A DNA stretch of 64,000 bases from Paenibacillus lactis (GCF_017873605.1 NZ_JAGGKI010000022.1:1-64000), one strand, 5' to 3'. Positions 32,967-42,485 are shown, numbered from the stretch's first letter. The notes: generated by a model from the sequence alone, not told the origin. Numbers and translations are program-made.

Positions 32967-35246
32967 TTATTCGTATAAGGCGTCCATTCGGGTTCTCATC
33001 ATATCCCGGTACTTTCCCGGGGTGATATCCTTGAATTTGCGGAAGCTCCGGATGAAGCTGTTCTCGTGCTGATAACCGACCATCAGGGCGATATCGGATA
33101 TTTTCCGGTCGGTCTTGACCAGCAGCTCCCCGGCGCGTTCCATCCGCAGCCGGGTTAAGTAGTTGTAAATCGTTTCATTGGTCTCCTGCTTGAACAGCTG
33201 GCTGGCCAAGCTGCTGCTGATGCCGATGGAGTCGGCGATTTCCGGAATGCCGATCGGCTCTCCGAGATGCTGCTCCATGTATTCCATCATCCGCTGGCAC
33301 AGGATAAAATCCTTGCTTCCGATCAAGCGTCGGTAGCGTTCGGACAATGCGTTGATCAAGCCCGTCAGCTCCGCTTCGATGTCCTCGATATACATCGTGG
33401 CGAGCCGACCGGCCGATTCTGCCTCGGCTCCTTCCCCGCCCGGGCAGAGTCCCTGCAAGCGTTCCAATAAAGACTGCAGCGCGGCAAGCGCTTCCGTCGG
33501 ATACCAATATCGACTGCGGATATTGCCGGCAATACGCTCCAGCAGGGCCACCGCTTTTTCCCCTTCCCCGCTCTCCACGGCGGCCAGCAATTCCCGTATT
33601 CCGTCTTCCGGCGCTTGCGTGTCGGTTACCTCATGGGCGGATACGTCCTGGAACGGCACGAGCTGGCCATAGCCTCTGTATAAGCGGTAGGTTAACGCAT
33701 TCTCCGCCTCCAGCATGGCCTGCTTCAATTTGCAGACATCGCTTTGCGGCGTGCTCATGCCCGCAGATACGCTGAACTTCAGCAGCCGGGACACCGTTTC
33801 GATCGCCTCAGCCAGTGGCGGACGTCCTTCGGCCATCTGAGGCTGAAGGAGAATCGCCATTCGGTCTGCCCCGAAATCGGCGCAGGCGACCCGCCATTTC
33901 GGCTCATGCAGCTCGGCTATGATATTGGCCAAGGCGAACTTGAGCAAGGAATGATCGCTTGCCGGGAACCGGCGCGACCACGAGTCGTAACGGTCAATCG
34001 ACAGCACGGCTACCGTCACCGGAGCATCGGTCCATTCGGCAAAATAACGGGACCACTTCTCCCTGATTTCACGCCGTCCGCTCATATGCCCCGAGTGGAT
34101 ATCGTGTAAAAACTTGGACGCCGCATCCGGGATCGTCTCCCGAACCAATTGGGACAGATGGGCATGGTTGCTCAGCAGCTCGCCCGCAAGCTTCTCCAGA
34201 TCGATGCGGTCCGGGCTGGACGTCTTCCCTTCGTAGGCGCTAAACAACTGCTTCAGCCGCCGCACCGGCCGGAATGCAGCCGAGTTCACGTACAGGATCG
34301 TCAGCGCTCCCAGTGCCAGGGCAGCTACAGAGACGGACAGCACGGTGTCGCGCACCTTCTTGGACTGGGCCAGCAAACTGTCCTGCGACACGATGGAGAC
34401 ATATTTCCAGCCGGTGAGCGGTGATTCGATCTGGTTCACCAGCAGCTTCTGCCCTTCATGAACAAAGTCGCCGAAGCGGTCCTCCTTCAGCTCGTTCAGC
34501 GCCTGGGTCACGGCATCCGGCTTAAACTCCGAGTTGGAGACCGAGTACAGCACACGACCCTGCTGATCCACGATATACCGCATGCTGTCCACTTGCGAAA
34601 GCGCGGGCGGGTTAAGCTTGGCAAACAGCTCCGTTTCCCGCAAATTCACCGCTACGATGCCTCGAAATTTGCCCTGAATCATGATCTTTCGGAACAGCGT
34701 CAGCTCAGAGCCCTTGTTCCCCGCCCCCTCGGGAACATGCCGCTTGCGGATCGTCATCATATCGTCACCGAATTCATCCGCGATGCTGGTCCACTCGGAG
34801 TCCACGAAGGTCAGCCTGCTGGAGCTGTAGCCTTGAGGCAGCGAAACGAAGCTGCCCCGCTCGATGTCATAAACGTATATGCTGTTGATGTATTCCGAAT
34901 TGTTGATCCAGGTGGACAGGAGCCGGTACAAGGTGGAAATATTGGAGACCGAATTCTGGTTCTCGCTCGTCAGGAAATGGTAGACATGCTCGTTCACGGC
35001 GACCTGGACCGCGATTTTGTCGCTCTCCCGGATCGAGTCGTCGATGAATTTCATGCTGATCTGCAGCATTTGATGCTGCGGCTCGCTCAGCTCCTCCTGC
35101 AGCACCGATTTGGAGGTGTAATAGGAGGTCAGGCTGACGGCCAAAATGATCAAGAATACGGATACGGTCAAAATGAGCACCAGTCGGGCCTGCGTCTGGG
35201 CCAGCGAATATTTGAGCCACTTACCGATCGTTTGGAACATATCCAT
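32967..35246 (-). CDS. YesS-like AraC-family regulator with extracellular sensor
   Basis: A 759-residue membrane-anchored regulator. Transmembrane helices lie at about residues 19-42 and 300-320, bracketing an extracytoplasmic sensor-type region (Cache-like, about 45-295). The cytoplasmic part ends with an AraC/XylS double helix-turn-helix (last 100 residues; IGISSSLASQLFKQETNETI, DIALMVGYQHENSFIRSFRKF). Size and layout match B. subtilis YesS, which sits in the rhamnogalacturonan cluster. It should sense pectin-derived sugars and activate the operon. It has a separate -10 and a cre-like site upstream, so its own expression may be tuned apart from the main promoter. Confidence 0.85.
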   Translation of the reverse strand: MDMFQTIGKWLKYSLAQTQARLVLILTVSVFLIILAVSLTSYYTSKSVLQEELSEPQHQMLQISMKFIDDSIRESDKIAVQVAVNEHVYHFLTSENQNSVSNISTLYRLLSTWINNSEYINSIYVYDIERGSFVSLPQGYSSSRLTFVDSEWTSIADEFGDDMMTIRKRHVPEGAGNKGSELTLFRKIMIQGKFRGIVAVNLRETELFAKLNPPALSQVDSMRYIVDQQGRVLYSVSNSEFKPDAVTQALNELKEDRFGDFVHEGQKLLVNQIESPLTGWKYVSIVSQDSLLAQSKKVRDTVLSVSVAALALGALTILYVNSAAFRPVRRLKQLFSAYEGKTSSPDRIDLEKLAGELLSNHAHLSQLVRETIPDAASKFLHDIHSGHMSGRREIREKWSRYFAEWTDAPVTVAVLSIDRYDSWSRRFPASDHSLLKFALANIIAELHEPKWRVACADFGADRMAILLQPQMAEGRPPLAEAIETVSRLLKFSVSAGMSTPQSDVCKLKQAMLEAENALTYRLYRGYGQLVPFQDVSAHEVTDTQAPEDGIRELLAAVESGEGEKAVALLERIAGNIRSRYWYPTEALAALQSLLERLQGLCPGGEGAEAESAGRLATMYIEDIEAELTGLINALSERYRRLIGSKDFILCQRMMEYMEQHLGEPIGIPEIADSIGISSSLASQLFKQETNETIYNYLTRLRMERAGELLVKTDRKISDIALMVGYQHENSFIRSFRKFKDITPGKYRDMMRTRMDALYE

Positions 35247-35272
35247 CCCCGCTTTACTACCAGTTTGGTTCC

Positions 35273-35322
35273 ATTATAGCTTACGCTCCGCTCCTGCCGT
35301 CATTAGGGATTAAGCGTTTTCA
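35273..35322 (-). promoter_or_regulatory. Probable regulator promoter with cre site
   Basis: On the minus strand TGAAAACGCTTAAT (35322-35309) matches the CcpA operator consensus TGWAARCGYTWNCW at 13 of 14 positions. About 30 nt downstream is a perfect TATAAT (35278-35273), but no clear -35. The site starts at the TGA stop of the upstream GH105 gene. Likely role: carbon catabolite control of the yesS-like regulator. Confidence 0.55.
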
Positions 35323-37632
35323 TTTCCTCTTGTTTCCGCTCCCCTTTTTAAACTTATAGTGGACCTGCGTCCCCCCCGGACTACCACCGGTCTCGCCGGG
35401 CACCGTTGATGCCTTCAGCTGTGGGTCGTCTTCCGGTTCCCGTGCTGTATGACGCATCAGCTGAAGAAGTTCGACGCCGGCGAGAAGCACAATGCCGATG
35501 CCGTGCGTGTCGTTCACATTCCACGACAGGTCGTGTTTGTAATACGAGTGGGAGTTGGACCAGCTGCTCCCCTTGCATACGCCGAATACATTGCCTTGGC
35601 CGTCAATCGCCCGGGCGGTCAGGCCCTTCCACCCCGAGACGGCCGCCTGCGCGTAAAGCTGTGTCGACCGAAGCCAGCCTCGCCGAACACCCCGGGCCAT
35701 GCCAAAGATGAACATTGCGGTGCACGACGCTTCCTCATAGGATTCGGGATCGGTAAGCACTTGGTGCCACAGCCCGTTTGCGCCCTGAACCCGTCGGTAC
35801 CCTTCCGCCAGCTCACGGTAGAACTGCAGAAGAGGCTCGTAGTCGGGATGGCCGGTCGGAAGCACGGCGAGCAGCTCGGCCAGCGAGAAGAATACCCATC
35901 CGTTTCCCCTCCCCCATACCGTACGGGAAGGCTGGCCCTGCCGTACGTCATAGACATGCGACATCAGCTGCAAATCCGGCATATACAAGTAAGACTTATA
36001 TAGCAGCAGCTGCTTTGCCGCTTCGTCCAAATAGCGGGAGTCGCCGGCCAGCTCCGCATACCGGCATAGAAACGGCACGCTCATGTACATATCGTCGCAC
36101 CACATCGTCAGGTCCATGCTGCGGGAAACGCCGACCTCCCGGTAGAGGGCGCCGTCCGGCAGCCGGGATTGAACGGTCATGATATACCGGGCGATATCGT
36201 CAGCGGCCCGGCAAGCCCCTTTCAGCGGCCGAAGGCGGTCGGCGAGGATGGCGAGCGCGCCGAAGGAGCCGCAATCGTCCAGACTGTCGATATCGGACAG
36301 CTGATTGTTCAGCCCGGCTGCGCCGAACCGTTCCCGGTCCCATAACGAGTACTCGTAATGGGAGGTAGCGAACTCGACATGCCGCAGAACGTAATGCTCA
36401 AGATCAGAGCGATGCAGCGTTTTGCTCGTTTCAAGCAGGCCGTACAGCGTGACGCCCAGCGGATAATTCCATCGGCCAAACAGCTCGTTCTCCAGAAACG
36501 GCCGGATGCATGCGCCCGGCTCGCCTCCCGTCCAGAACAGCTTCTCCCCGCCCGGCTGAGCGAGGGTATCCATGCCAAAATACTCGGATATCTCAAGCTC
36601 CGCATCCGCACGGAATGGGCCGAGATACAGCCATTCTCCCTTGAGGCCGTGCACCTTGCGGGGCGCGCACAGCATCCCGGCTGGGGAGACCTCATCGATT
36701 CGAAATCCCCATCCGTCCGGACCGCATTCGCACCGGGCCGTCAGCTCTCCGCGTCCTGCGAGGGCATCGAGCATGAAGCAGAAGCTTCCGGCCTCGGGAT
36801 AGAAGCCGGCTTCCCGGCCGTTCCATTCAAACCGCACCGGTCCGTAGGCGGTTCCGGACACCAGGACCTTCGCCGGGGCCAAGCTGCGGTTAACGACAGC
36901 CGCCCAGGCATATGCGGCATATCCCGGCTTGTCGCCATACATGACGGACATGGGGCCTTTCGGGCTGCCAGCGTCGGCTCTCTCATCATGCTCCGCTCGA
37001 GCAGGAAGCCAGTCCGTTCCCGTGAACGACTCACTCTCCACGACACCGGGGATGACCGGAAGCGGACCGGAGAGCGGCCGCGTCACAATCCAGCCTTCCT
37101 CTCCATCCCTCTCCGTTGACGGGGCCAGAAAGCAATACGGTTTGTTTTTGCGGTTGCTCGTGCCGAATACACCTCCGGCTCCCCCGGGTCCAGGGCGGAA
37201 TTCCAGGACGAAGTGGTTCCACCCTTCGGTGAGCTGGATCCCGATTCTGACTGGCGTGTCCGGATCCGCCGCCTCGCCCTGCGCGGAGCCGAACCGCTTT
37301 CTGCCGTTATGATACAGCCGTACCGGTCCGTCGCTCTGGATCAGGAAGGGAAAGGTGTGCCCTTCCCGGACCCACAGCTTCCCCCAGGCATAAACCACCT
37401 GATCTTCCGTCATCTCCGGAAACATGTCCCCGATCGGAAATACGTAAGCGTGATCCCCCCGCTTGCGAATCGGCCCGCTGCGGCTAACCCGGTACACCGG
37501 AGGGTGAGGAGGATGATCCCCTACATATCGCTGGGCGATGACCGTAAGAGCATGCTCAATCGAGCTTCCCTCCGTCTGGTAGGCCAAGCCCTCCGCCGGA
37601 TCGAAATATTCGCTGCTATCCTGTTTGCTCAT
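35320..37632 (-). CDS. GH105-type hydrolase with a long N-terminal domain
   Basis: A 770-residue protein. The C-terminal 380 residues form an (alpha/alpha)6 barrel of the GH105 type with catalytic Asp pair D513/D514 (MWCDDMYMSVPF) and VWGRGNGWVFFSLAELL. The N-terminal 380 or so residues are not part of the standard enzyme; they look like beta-sandwich modules (VRLYHNGRKRF, GWNHFVLEFRP) that may bind carbohydrate. No signal peptide. ATG overlaps the stop of the Gfo/Idh gene by ATGA. Likely removes unsaturated uronates from a decorated oligosaccharide; the extra domain probably sets specificity. Confidence 0.78.
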   Translation of the reverse strand: MSKQDSSEYFDPAEGLAYQTEGSSIEHALTVIAQRYVGDHPPHPPVYRVSRSGPIRKRGDHAYVFPIGDMFPEMTEDQVVYAWGKLWVREGHTFPFLIQSDGPVRLYHNGRKRFGSAQGEAADPDTPVRIGIQLTEGWNHFVLEFRPGPGGAGGVFGTSNRKNKPYCFLAPSTERDGEEGWIVTRPLSGPLPVIPGVVESESFTGTDWLPARAEHDERADAGSPKGPMSVMYGDKPGYAAYAWAAVVNRSLAPAKVLVSGTAYGPVRFEWNGREAGFYPEAGSFCFMLDALAGRGELTARCECGPDGWGFRIDEVSPAGMLCAPRKVHGLKGEWLYLGPFRADAELEISEYFGMDTLAQPGGEKLFWTGGEPGACIRPFLENELFGRWNYPLGVTLYGLLETSKTLHRSDLEHYVLRHVEFATSHYEYSLWDRERFGAAGLNNQLSDIDSLDDCGSFGALAILADRLRPLKGACRAADDIARYIMTVQSRLPDGALYREVGVSRSMDLTMWCDDMYMSVPFLCRYAELAGDSRYLDEAAKQLLLYKSYLYMPDLQLMSHVYDVRQGQPSRTVWGRGNGWVFFSLAELLAVLPTGHPDYEPLLQFYRELAEGYRRVQGANGLWHQVLTDPESYEEASCTAMFIFGMARGVRRGWLRSTQLYAQAAVSGWKGLTARAIDGQGNVFGVCKGSSWSNSHSYYKHDLSWNVNDTHGIGIVLLAGVELLQLMRHTAREPEDDPQLKASTVPGETGGSPGGTQVHYKFKKGSGNKRK

Positions 37633-38933
37633 GCTTTTGTCAGCTCTCCTTTCCAACCTGCAAGCACGTCCTGGATCGCCACCGGCTTCCCTTCCTTGGC
37701 CGAGCGCCACACCGCTTCCCCTGTTGCAACCGAATACGCACCGTCCGCTGCCCCCGATAAGACGGAATAGGGCCTGGATCGATCCTCACCCAGGAACAGA
37801 TCGTTCAAAAGCAGCGGATCGCCTCCTCCATGCCCGCCTTCCCGATGCACCACATGGATCGTTTCTTTGGATCCGAACAACGGGAAATAATCGATGGTCT
37901 GGACCGGCGTAGGGAACGGGGTCCTGGACGGAGCATGGTATTCGGTCGTCTCCAGGCGGCCCTTCGTGCCGTTTATCGCCAGGCGGTAGCCTTCGTACGG
38001 CAGCGAGAAGTTGACGGAATAACTGAGCAACGCGCCCCCGTTGTATCGGATAGCGGCCGCATACGTATCCTCGATGTCAATCTCGGAGTCGAAGATGCAC
38101 TGGTCCGGGCGGTAACCCGTGTAAGGAAATTGCCGCCCTTCCGCCGCAAGGAGACCGAGGTGATCATCCTTCACATGGCGCGCATTCCAGCGCGTGTAGT
38201 AGGCACAGCGGCTTGCTGCCGTGCAGGTGCCGCAATGGCGGCCGTCCACCCGCTCCGGGTTAAGCTCGCCTTCGGAGCCGTAATAATGAAGCGCCCCGTA
38301 AGCGAAAGCTTCAATCGGCCGCTGATTGATCCACCAGCCGACGAGGTCGAAATGATGGGTGCTCTTGTGGATGGAGAGGCCGCCGGAAAGCTCGCGCCGG
38401 CGGTTCCATCTTTTGAAATAGCTTGCTCCATGATACGTATCCAGGTACCAGTTCAAATCCACGGAAGTAATGCGGCCAAGCCGGCCCTCCCATACCATTT
38501 CCTTGATCTTGTCGTGAACGGGAGCATAACGATAATTGAACGTGACGGTTACGTTGCCTTTGCTTGCCCTTTCCGCTTCCAGCACCCGCCGGGCGTCCGC
38601 CCCGGTCGTGACCATCGGTTTCTCCGTGATGACATCCCGATCGTGCTCCAGCGCGGCGACGATATAACGCGCATGCGTATCATCCCGACCCGCTACGATC
38701 ACGACGTCCGGCTTCGTCTCCTCGATCATGCGGTCGAACTCCTCTTCGCCGTAAACAGCAGTGGCGGAATGCTCCGGAAAACGTGTGCGGAACAGCTCAA
38801 AACGCTCCGGGTCTGTGTCGAGCAGCGCCACCAGCTCGCACCGCGGGGCATACGTCGTCAAGATCGGCTTCGCAAACATCCCAAGCGCCCGTCCGCTTAC
38901 CCCACATATCGCATATTTCTTCTTCATTAGCAT
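37629..38933 (-). CDS. Gfo/Idh/MocA-family oxidoreductase
   Basis: A 434-residue NAD(P)-dependent dehydrogenase-like protein. The Rossmann start is ICGVSGRALGMFAKPIL (about residues 9-25), the family motif is EKPMVT, and a C-terminal alpha/beta domain follows. A short Cys-rich segment (HCGTCTAASRC) is unusual and could be structural or metal-binding. Family members oxidise sugars or, using tightly held NAD, act as glycosidases. B. subtilis YteT occupies a similar operon. Start ATG overlaps the upstream stop in TGATG. Confidence 0.83.
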   Translation of the reverse strand: MLMKKKYAICGVSGRALGMFAKPILTTYAPRCELVALLDTDPERFELFRTRFPEHSATAVYGEEEFDRMIEETKPDVVIVAGRDDTHARYIVAALEHDRDVITEKPMVTTGADARRVLEAERASKGNVTVTFNYRYAPVHDKIKEMVWEGRLGRITSVDLNWYLDTYHGASYFKRWNRRRELSGGLSIHKSTHHFDLVGWWINQRPIEAFAYGALHYYGSEGELNPERVDGRHCGTCTAASRCAYYTRWNARHVKDDHLGLLAAEGRQFPYTGYRPDQCIFDSEIDIEDTYAAAIRYNGGALLSYSVNFSLPYEGYRLAINGTKGRLETTEYHAPSRTPFPTPVQTIDYFPLFGSKETIHVVHREGGHGGGDPLLLNDLFLGEDRSRPYSVLSGAADGAYSVATGEAVWRSAKEGKPVAIQDVLAGWKGELTKA

Positions 38934-40477
38934 CACATCCTCGAATACCATTCCTCAACCCGCTTGGTGACTTCTTCCCCTCCGGACGTATACCAACGAT
39001 CCACGAATTCATCGAACTTCTCCAGCGGCCACTCGCCGATGACAATCTTGGTCAAGTATTCCTGGAACAGCTTATGGGATTGAATATCGGGATATCCCTC
39101 GTACACGGTGCTCGGCAGCCCGTCGCCGGCTATCCGCTTCGCGTCGGCGGTGCTTACCTCGAAAATGTCCTTTACCATCTGCTGCATGTCTTCCGGGATC
39201 GTCTCCTGAATCCGGATGTTCATGTCCTCCTCGGTCGTCAGGTTGCGCATGCCGAGGGCGAGCGGCCGGCTGTCCTCTGGCGGGAGCAGCACTTTTTTGC
39301 CGTCCACGACCTCATGCTGCATTCCTTCGATCCCGAACCGGATAAACTCGTCGTTGGAACGGTCATAGAAGAAATCCAGCAGCTTCAGCGCTGCAGGGGC
39401 GTTGGCTTCGGCTTTAGTCGGAATAATCCATTCCGGCTCGCCCATGCTTTTTTGCGTGACATATCCCTCATAGCCCTCCGCTTTCGGAAGCGGCATGCCG
39501 ACGACATACGCATCCGGGGCTTTCTGCTGAATCGCCGTAAAGCGGTCGCGCAGGTTCGCCGGAAGATGGTACCAGCTGCCGACCAGGTTATTGTTGATTT
39601 TGGCGGTCCATACATCGCCCTTGTTCAGGAACGTCTCGTTATCGAGCAGCTTCTCGGCATACAGCTCGCGGATGAACCCGATCGCCGCCTTCATGTTGTC
39701 CGTGACGCCGGCATATTGGATCTTCCCGTCATACACGTCCCATTCCGGACTGCCCTCCCACATGGCTACGCCATACATCGCGAACAAATGGTCCATCCAT
39801 TTGCCGAATTCCCGGCCAGACGTCGGCAGCTCATCCCTTACGCCGTTGCCGTTCGGATCCTGCTCCAGGAACGCGGCCAGCACCTGCTTGTATTCCTCCG
39901 TGGTGGTTGGCATCGGCATGCCGACCTTGTCGAGCCAATCCTGGCGGATCATCGGCGCACGCTCAGGCACGAGGAACACCTTCGGCACATAGTAGATTTT
40001 TCCGTCCGGCGAAGCCGATCGCACGACATCCCACGCTTCCTGCGGAATGTTCTTCCACACGTTCGGCGCATACTGCGGCAGCAAATCGTCCAGCGCAAGC
40101 GCGCCCCCTTGCCGGATCAACGTCTGCTCGATGCCGCCGATCGGCCGCAAAATATCCGGAAGATCATCGGAGGCGATCATCAGATTCAAAAATTCCGTCG
40201 GCTCCGAGCCCGGCGGGGTCGTAACCAGCTCATATTGGACCCCGGTGCGCTCGGCCACGTACTGGACATGCGGATTGTCCGGGCCCGGAATCGTGCCGAC
40301 CCCCATGTGGCTTTTGAACACCTTGACCTTCGTTACCTCATTTCCCCCTTCGCTGTCCGGGCCGCCTGCATCGGTTCCGGAGCCTCCCGGGCTGCCGCAG
40401 CCCGCCAGCAGTCCTGCCGCCAGCACAACCGCGAGCGCAGGCTTCCCGAACCATTTGCGGAAATACCATTTCGCCAT
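38933..40477 (-). CDS. Lipoprotein sugar-binding protein of an ABC importer
   Basis: A 514-residue extracellular solute-binding protein, LplA/YtcQ-like. It has a lipoprotein signal peptide with lipobox LLAG|C (C27). The mature protein contains typical cluster features such as PYGNGVRDELP (DPNGNGVRDELPTSG calcium-loop-like). It captures oligosaccharide at the cell surface and hands it to the two permeases upstream. The usual ATPase is not encoded here; in Bacillus relatives a shared MsmX-type ATPase serves such importers. AGGGGAGG site 8 nt upstream of ATG. Confidence 0.9.
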   Translation of the reverse strand: MAKWYFRKWFGKPALAVVLAAGLLAGCGSPGGSGTDAGGPDSEGGNEVTKVKVFKSHMGVGTIPGPDNPHVQYVAERTGVQYELVTTPPGSEPTEFLNLMIASDDLPDILRPIGGIEQTLIRQGGALALDDLLPQYAPNVWKNIPQEAWDVVRSASPDGKIYYVPKVFLVPERAPMIRQDWLDKVGMPMPTTTEEYKQVLAAFLEQDPNGNGVRDELPTSGREFGKWMDHLFAMYGVAMWEGSPEWDVYDGKIQYAGVTDNMKAAIGFIRELYAEKLLDNETFLNKGDVWTAKINNNLVGSWYHLPANLRDRFTAIQQKAPDAYVVGMPLPKAEGYEGYVTQKSMGEPEWIIPTKAEANAPAALKLLDFFYDRSNDEFIRFGIEGMQHEVVDGKKVLLPPEDSRPLALGMRNLTTEEDMNIRIQETIPEDMQQMVKDIFEVSTADAKRIAGDGLPSTVYEGYPDIQSHKLFQEYLTKIVIGEWPLEKFDEFVDRWYTSGGEEVTKRVEEWYSRM

Positions 40478-40544
40478 GTGTAAATCCTCCCCTTTTGAAT
40501 GGTTGTTATATCAAATCGGTCCTAGAACCGATTTCATATCGAAG

Positions 40545-40576
40545 ATCTGCCCGGCCTATTATCTGCCCGGCCTATT
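40545..40576. repeat. 16-bp perfect tandem duplication
   Basis: ATCTGCCCGGCCTATT occurs twice head-to-tail (40545-40560 and 40561-40576). The second copy includes the stop codon and last residue of the LplC-like permease gene. The duplication lies between the permease and the lipoprotein gene, and a small inverted repeat (ATCGGT / ACCGAT, 40516-40533) is next to it. Confidence 0.85.
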
Positions 40577-41441
40577 CCTTTAGTGAGCCAAGCATTGAGC
40601 CTTTGACGAAATATTTTTGCAGATACGGATACACCAGAATGATCGGAATCGTCGCAAATAAGATTGTAGCCGCTTTCAAAGTTGTCGTGTTAAAATCGAA
40701 GTCGCCCAAAAACATATTGACGGCGGCCAGCTCCTCCGGGGATTGCAGATACGCCCGAAGCTTCATCTGAAGCGGCCATTTCTCCGGATCGCGGATGAAC
40801 AGCACGGCCCGGGAGAAGGTATTCCAGTAACCGACTGCATAAAACAGGCTCACCGTCGCCACGACCGGTTTGGATAAGGGCAGGTAGATGCGGAACAGAA
40901 TGCCGAAATCGCTGCACCCGTCCATTCTCGCTGAATCGTCCAATTCACCGGGAATGCCCATGAAAAAGGTTCGAATGATGATCATATTGAATGTGCCGAT
41001 CAGGCCCGGCAGGATCAGGGCCCACAACGAGTTCATCATGCCGAGCTCGCGAACGGTCAGGAAGAACGGGATCATCGGCGCGTTGAAAATCATCGTCAGC
41101 ACGATGCCGAGCATAACCGGCTTGCGCAGCAGAAACTCGCGGCGGGACAGCGGATAGGCCGTCATGACCGAGAACAGCATGCTGAGGAGCGTCCCGACGA
41201 CCGTAATATATACGGTGATGCCGAAGGATGTCCATAGACCTTGGTTTTTCAAGATATGCTCCCATGAAGCGGTCGTAAATTCCACAGGCAGCAGAAACAC
41301 TTCCTTGGAATCGGCGGCAACCGGTGAGCTGAACGATACGGCCAGCAGCTGCACCAGCGGGAACAGCATCGTCGCCGCGGCGGCGATCAGAAATACATAA
41401 TTCAACGTCTGAAACACTTTTTCTCCGAATGTCGCTTTCAT
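40572..41441 (-). CDS. ABC transporter permease, LplC-like
   Basis: A 289-residue inner-membrane permease with six predicted helices and the EAA-type cytoplasmic loop (DDSARMDGCSDFGILFRIYLPLSKP; only part quoted elsewhere). MetI-type fold of carbohydrate (CUT1) importers. The ATG at 41441 overlaps the upstream stop in TGATG with AGGGG 8 nt upstream; two GTG codons earlier are in frame. Pairs with the LplB-like permease. Confidence 0.9.
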   Translation of the reverse strand: MKATFGEKVFQTLNYVFLIAAAATMLFPLVQLLAVSFSSPVAADSKEVFLLPVEFTTASWEHILKNQGLWTSFGITVYITVVGTLLSMLFSVMTAYPLSRREFLLRKPVMLGIVLTMIFNAPMIPFFLTVRELGMMNSLWALILPGLIGTFNMIIIRTFFMGIPGELDDSARMDGCSDFGILFRIYLPLSKPVVATVSLFYAVGYWNTFSRAVLFIRDPEKWPLQMKLRAYLQSPEELAAVNMFLGDFDFNTTTLKAATILFATIPIILVYPYLQKYFVKGSMLGSLKE

Positions 41442-42409
41442 CACCACAACCCCTGATCCGTTTTTCTGGCCAACCGGTTAAAAATCCACAACAAGATAAA
41501 CCCGATGACGGACTGGAACAAGCCGATTGCCGTCGTCATGCTGTACTGACCTTGAAGCACGCCTGCGCGGTAGACATACGTTTCGATGATATCCCCGACC
41601 GAATAGGTCATCGGCGTCAGCAAATTGAAGATCTGGTCAAAGCCGAGCTCGAGGAAATTGCCGATCTGCAGCAGGAACAGCACCAGTATCGTCGGGAACA
41701 TCGTGGGCAGCGTAATATGGATCGTTTGCTTCCATCGGCCCGCTCCGTCCATGACGGCCGCTTCATATAAATTCGGATTGATGCCGGCGATAGCCGCCAA
41801 ATAAATGATCGTGCCCCAGCCGACCTCTTTCCAGATCGACGACAGGACGACGATGGTCCGGAAATAACCTGCCTCCTGCATGAACAGGATCGGCTCGTAA
41901 CCGAGCCAGCCGCGAACCGCGTTCACCACGCCTTGACTGGATAGCAGCTCGAATACGATTCCGCCCACAACGACCCATGACAGGAAGTGAGGGAGATAGA
42001 ACAGACTCTGTACCACCCGTTTGGCCACCATAAGCCGGATTTCATTAAACAGCAGGGCCAGCAGGATCGGCGCCGGAAATCCGAACAGCAGCTGATATAA
42101 AGCGATGACGGCTGTATTGCGCAGCACATTGTAGAAATCCTGATAAGTAAAAATAAATCCGAAATTATCCAGCCCTACCCAAGGGCTTCCCCAAATGCCC
42201 TTAAAAATCTGATAGTCCTGAAAGGCGATGACGCTCCCCGCCAGCGGCACATACTTGAATACGACGTAGAACAAGATGCCGGGGAGAATCATGAGATACA
42301 GCATCCAGTGCTTGCGCATGTTCGCAATGTACCGGTTGCGGGATATTCCGCTCGCCTTGAGAGGCAGCGGCGCGCCATCCTGTTTCAGTTCGGTTGACCG
42401 GGTTGCCAT
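41441..42409 (-). CDS. ABC transporter permease, LplB-like
   Basis: A 322-residue permease of the CUT1 family with six predicted membrane helices and the EAA loop (YEAAVMDGAGRWKQTIHITLP). It is first in the operon and followed directly by the second permease, the lipoprotein and the enzymes. Start ATG 42409 with AAGGGAGG about 10 nt upstream; an earlier in-frame ATG lacks a good site. Together with the LplC-like permease it forms the channel for oligosaccharides. Confidence 0.9.
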   Translation of the reverse strand: MATRSTELKQDGAPLPLKASGISRNRYIANMRKHWMLYLMILPGILFYVVFKYVPLAGSVIAFQDYQIFKGIWGSPWVGLDNFGFIFTYQDFYNVLRNTAVIALYQLLFGFPAPILLALLFNEIRLMVAKRVVQSLFYLPHFLSWVVVGGIVFELLSSQGVVNAVRGWLGYEPILFMQEAGYFRTIVVLSSIWKEVGWGTIIYLAAIAGINPNLYEAAVMDGAGRWKQTIHITLPTMFPTILVLFLLQIGNFLELGFDQIFNLLTPMTYSVGDIIETYVYRAGVLQGQYSMTTAIGLFQSVIGFILLWIFNRLARKTDQGLW

Positions 42410-42455
42410 CGTGATTAAACCTCCCTTCGCTTTGAGCATGTCAATGTATCGCCAA

Positions 42456-42485
42456 TCATAACGTCCACCGCGCAAACCGAACAAC
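42456..42485 (-). promoter_or_regulatory. Candidate promoter of the carbohydrate operon
   Basis: Minus strand TTGTTC (42485-42480), 18 bp, TATGAT (42461-42456). The -35 overlaps an inverted repeat AACCG-N5-CGGTT (42475-42489), a possible operator. The remainder of 42410-42690 shows no gene. Confidence 0.4.

Noticed and set aside
35247..35319. Terminator between the GH105 gene and the yesS-like regulator
   Set aside because: No stem with a T run is visible, so read-through from the main operon promoter into the regulator is still expected.
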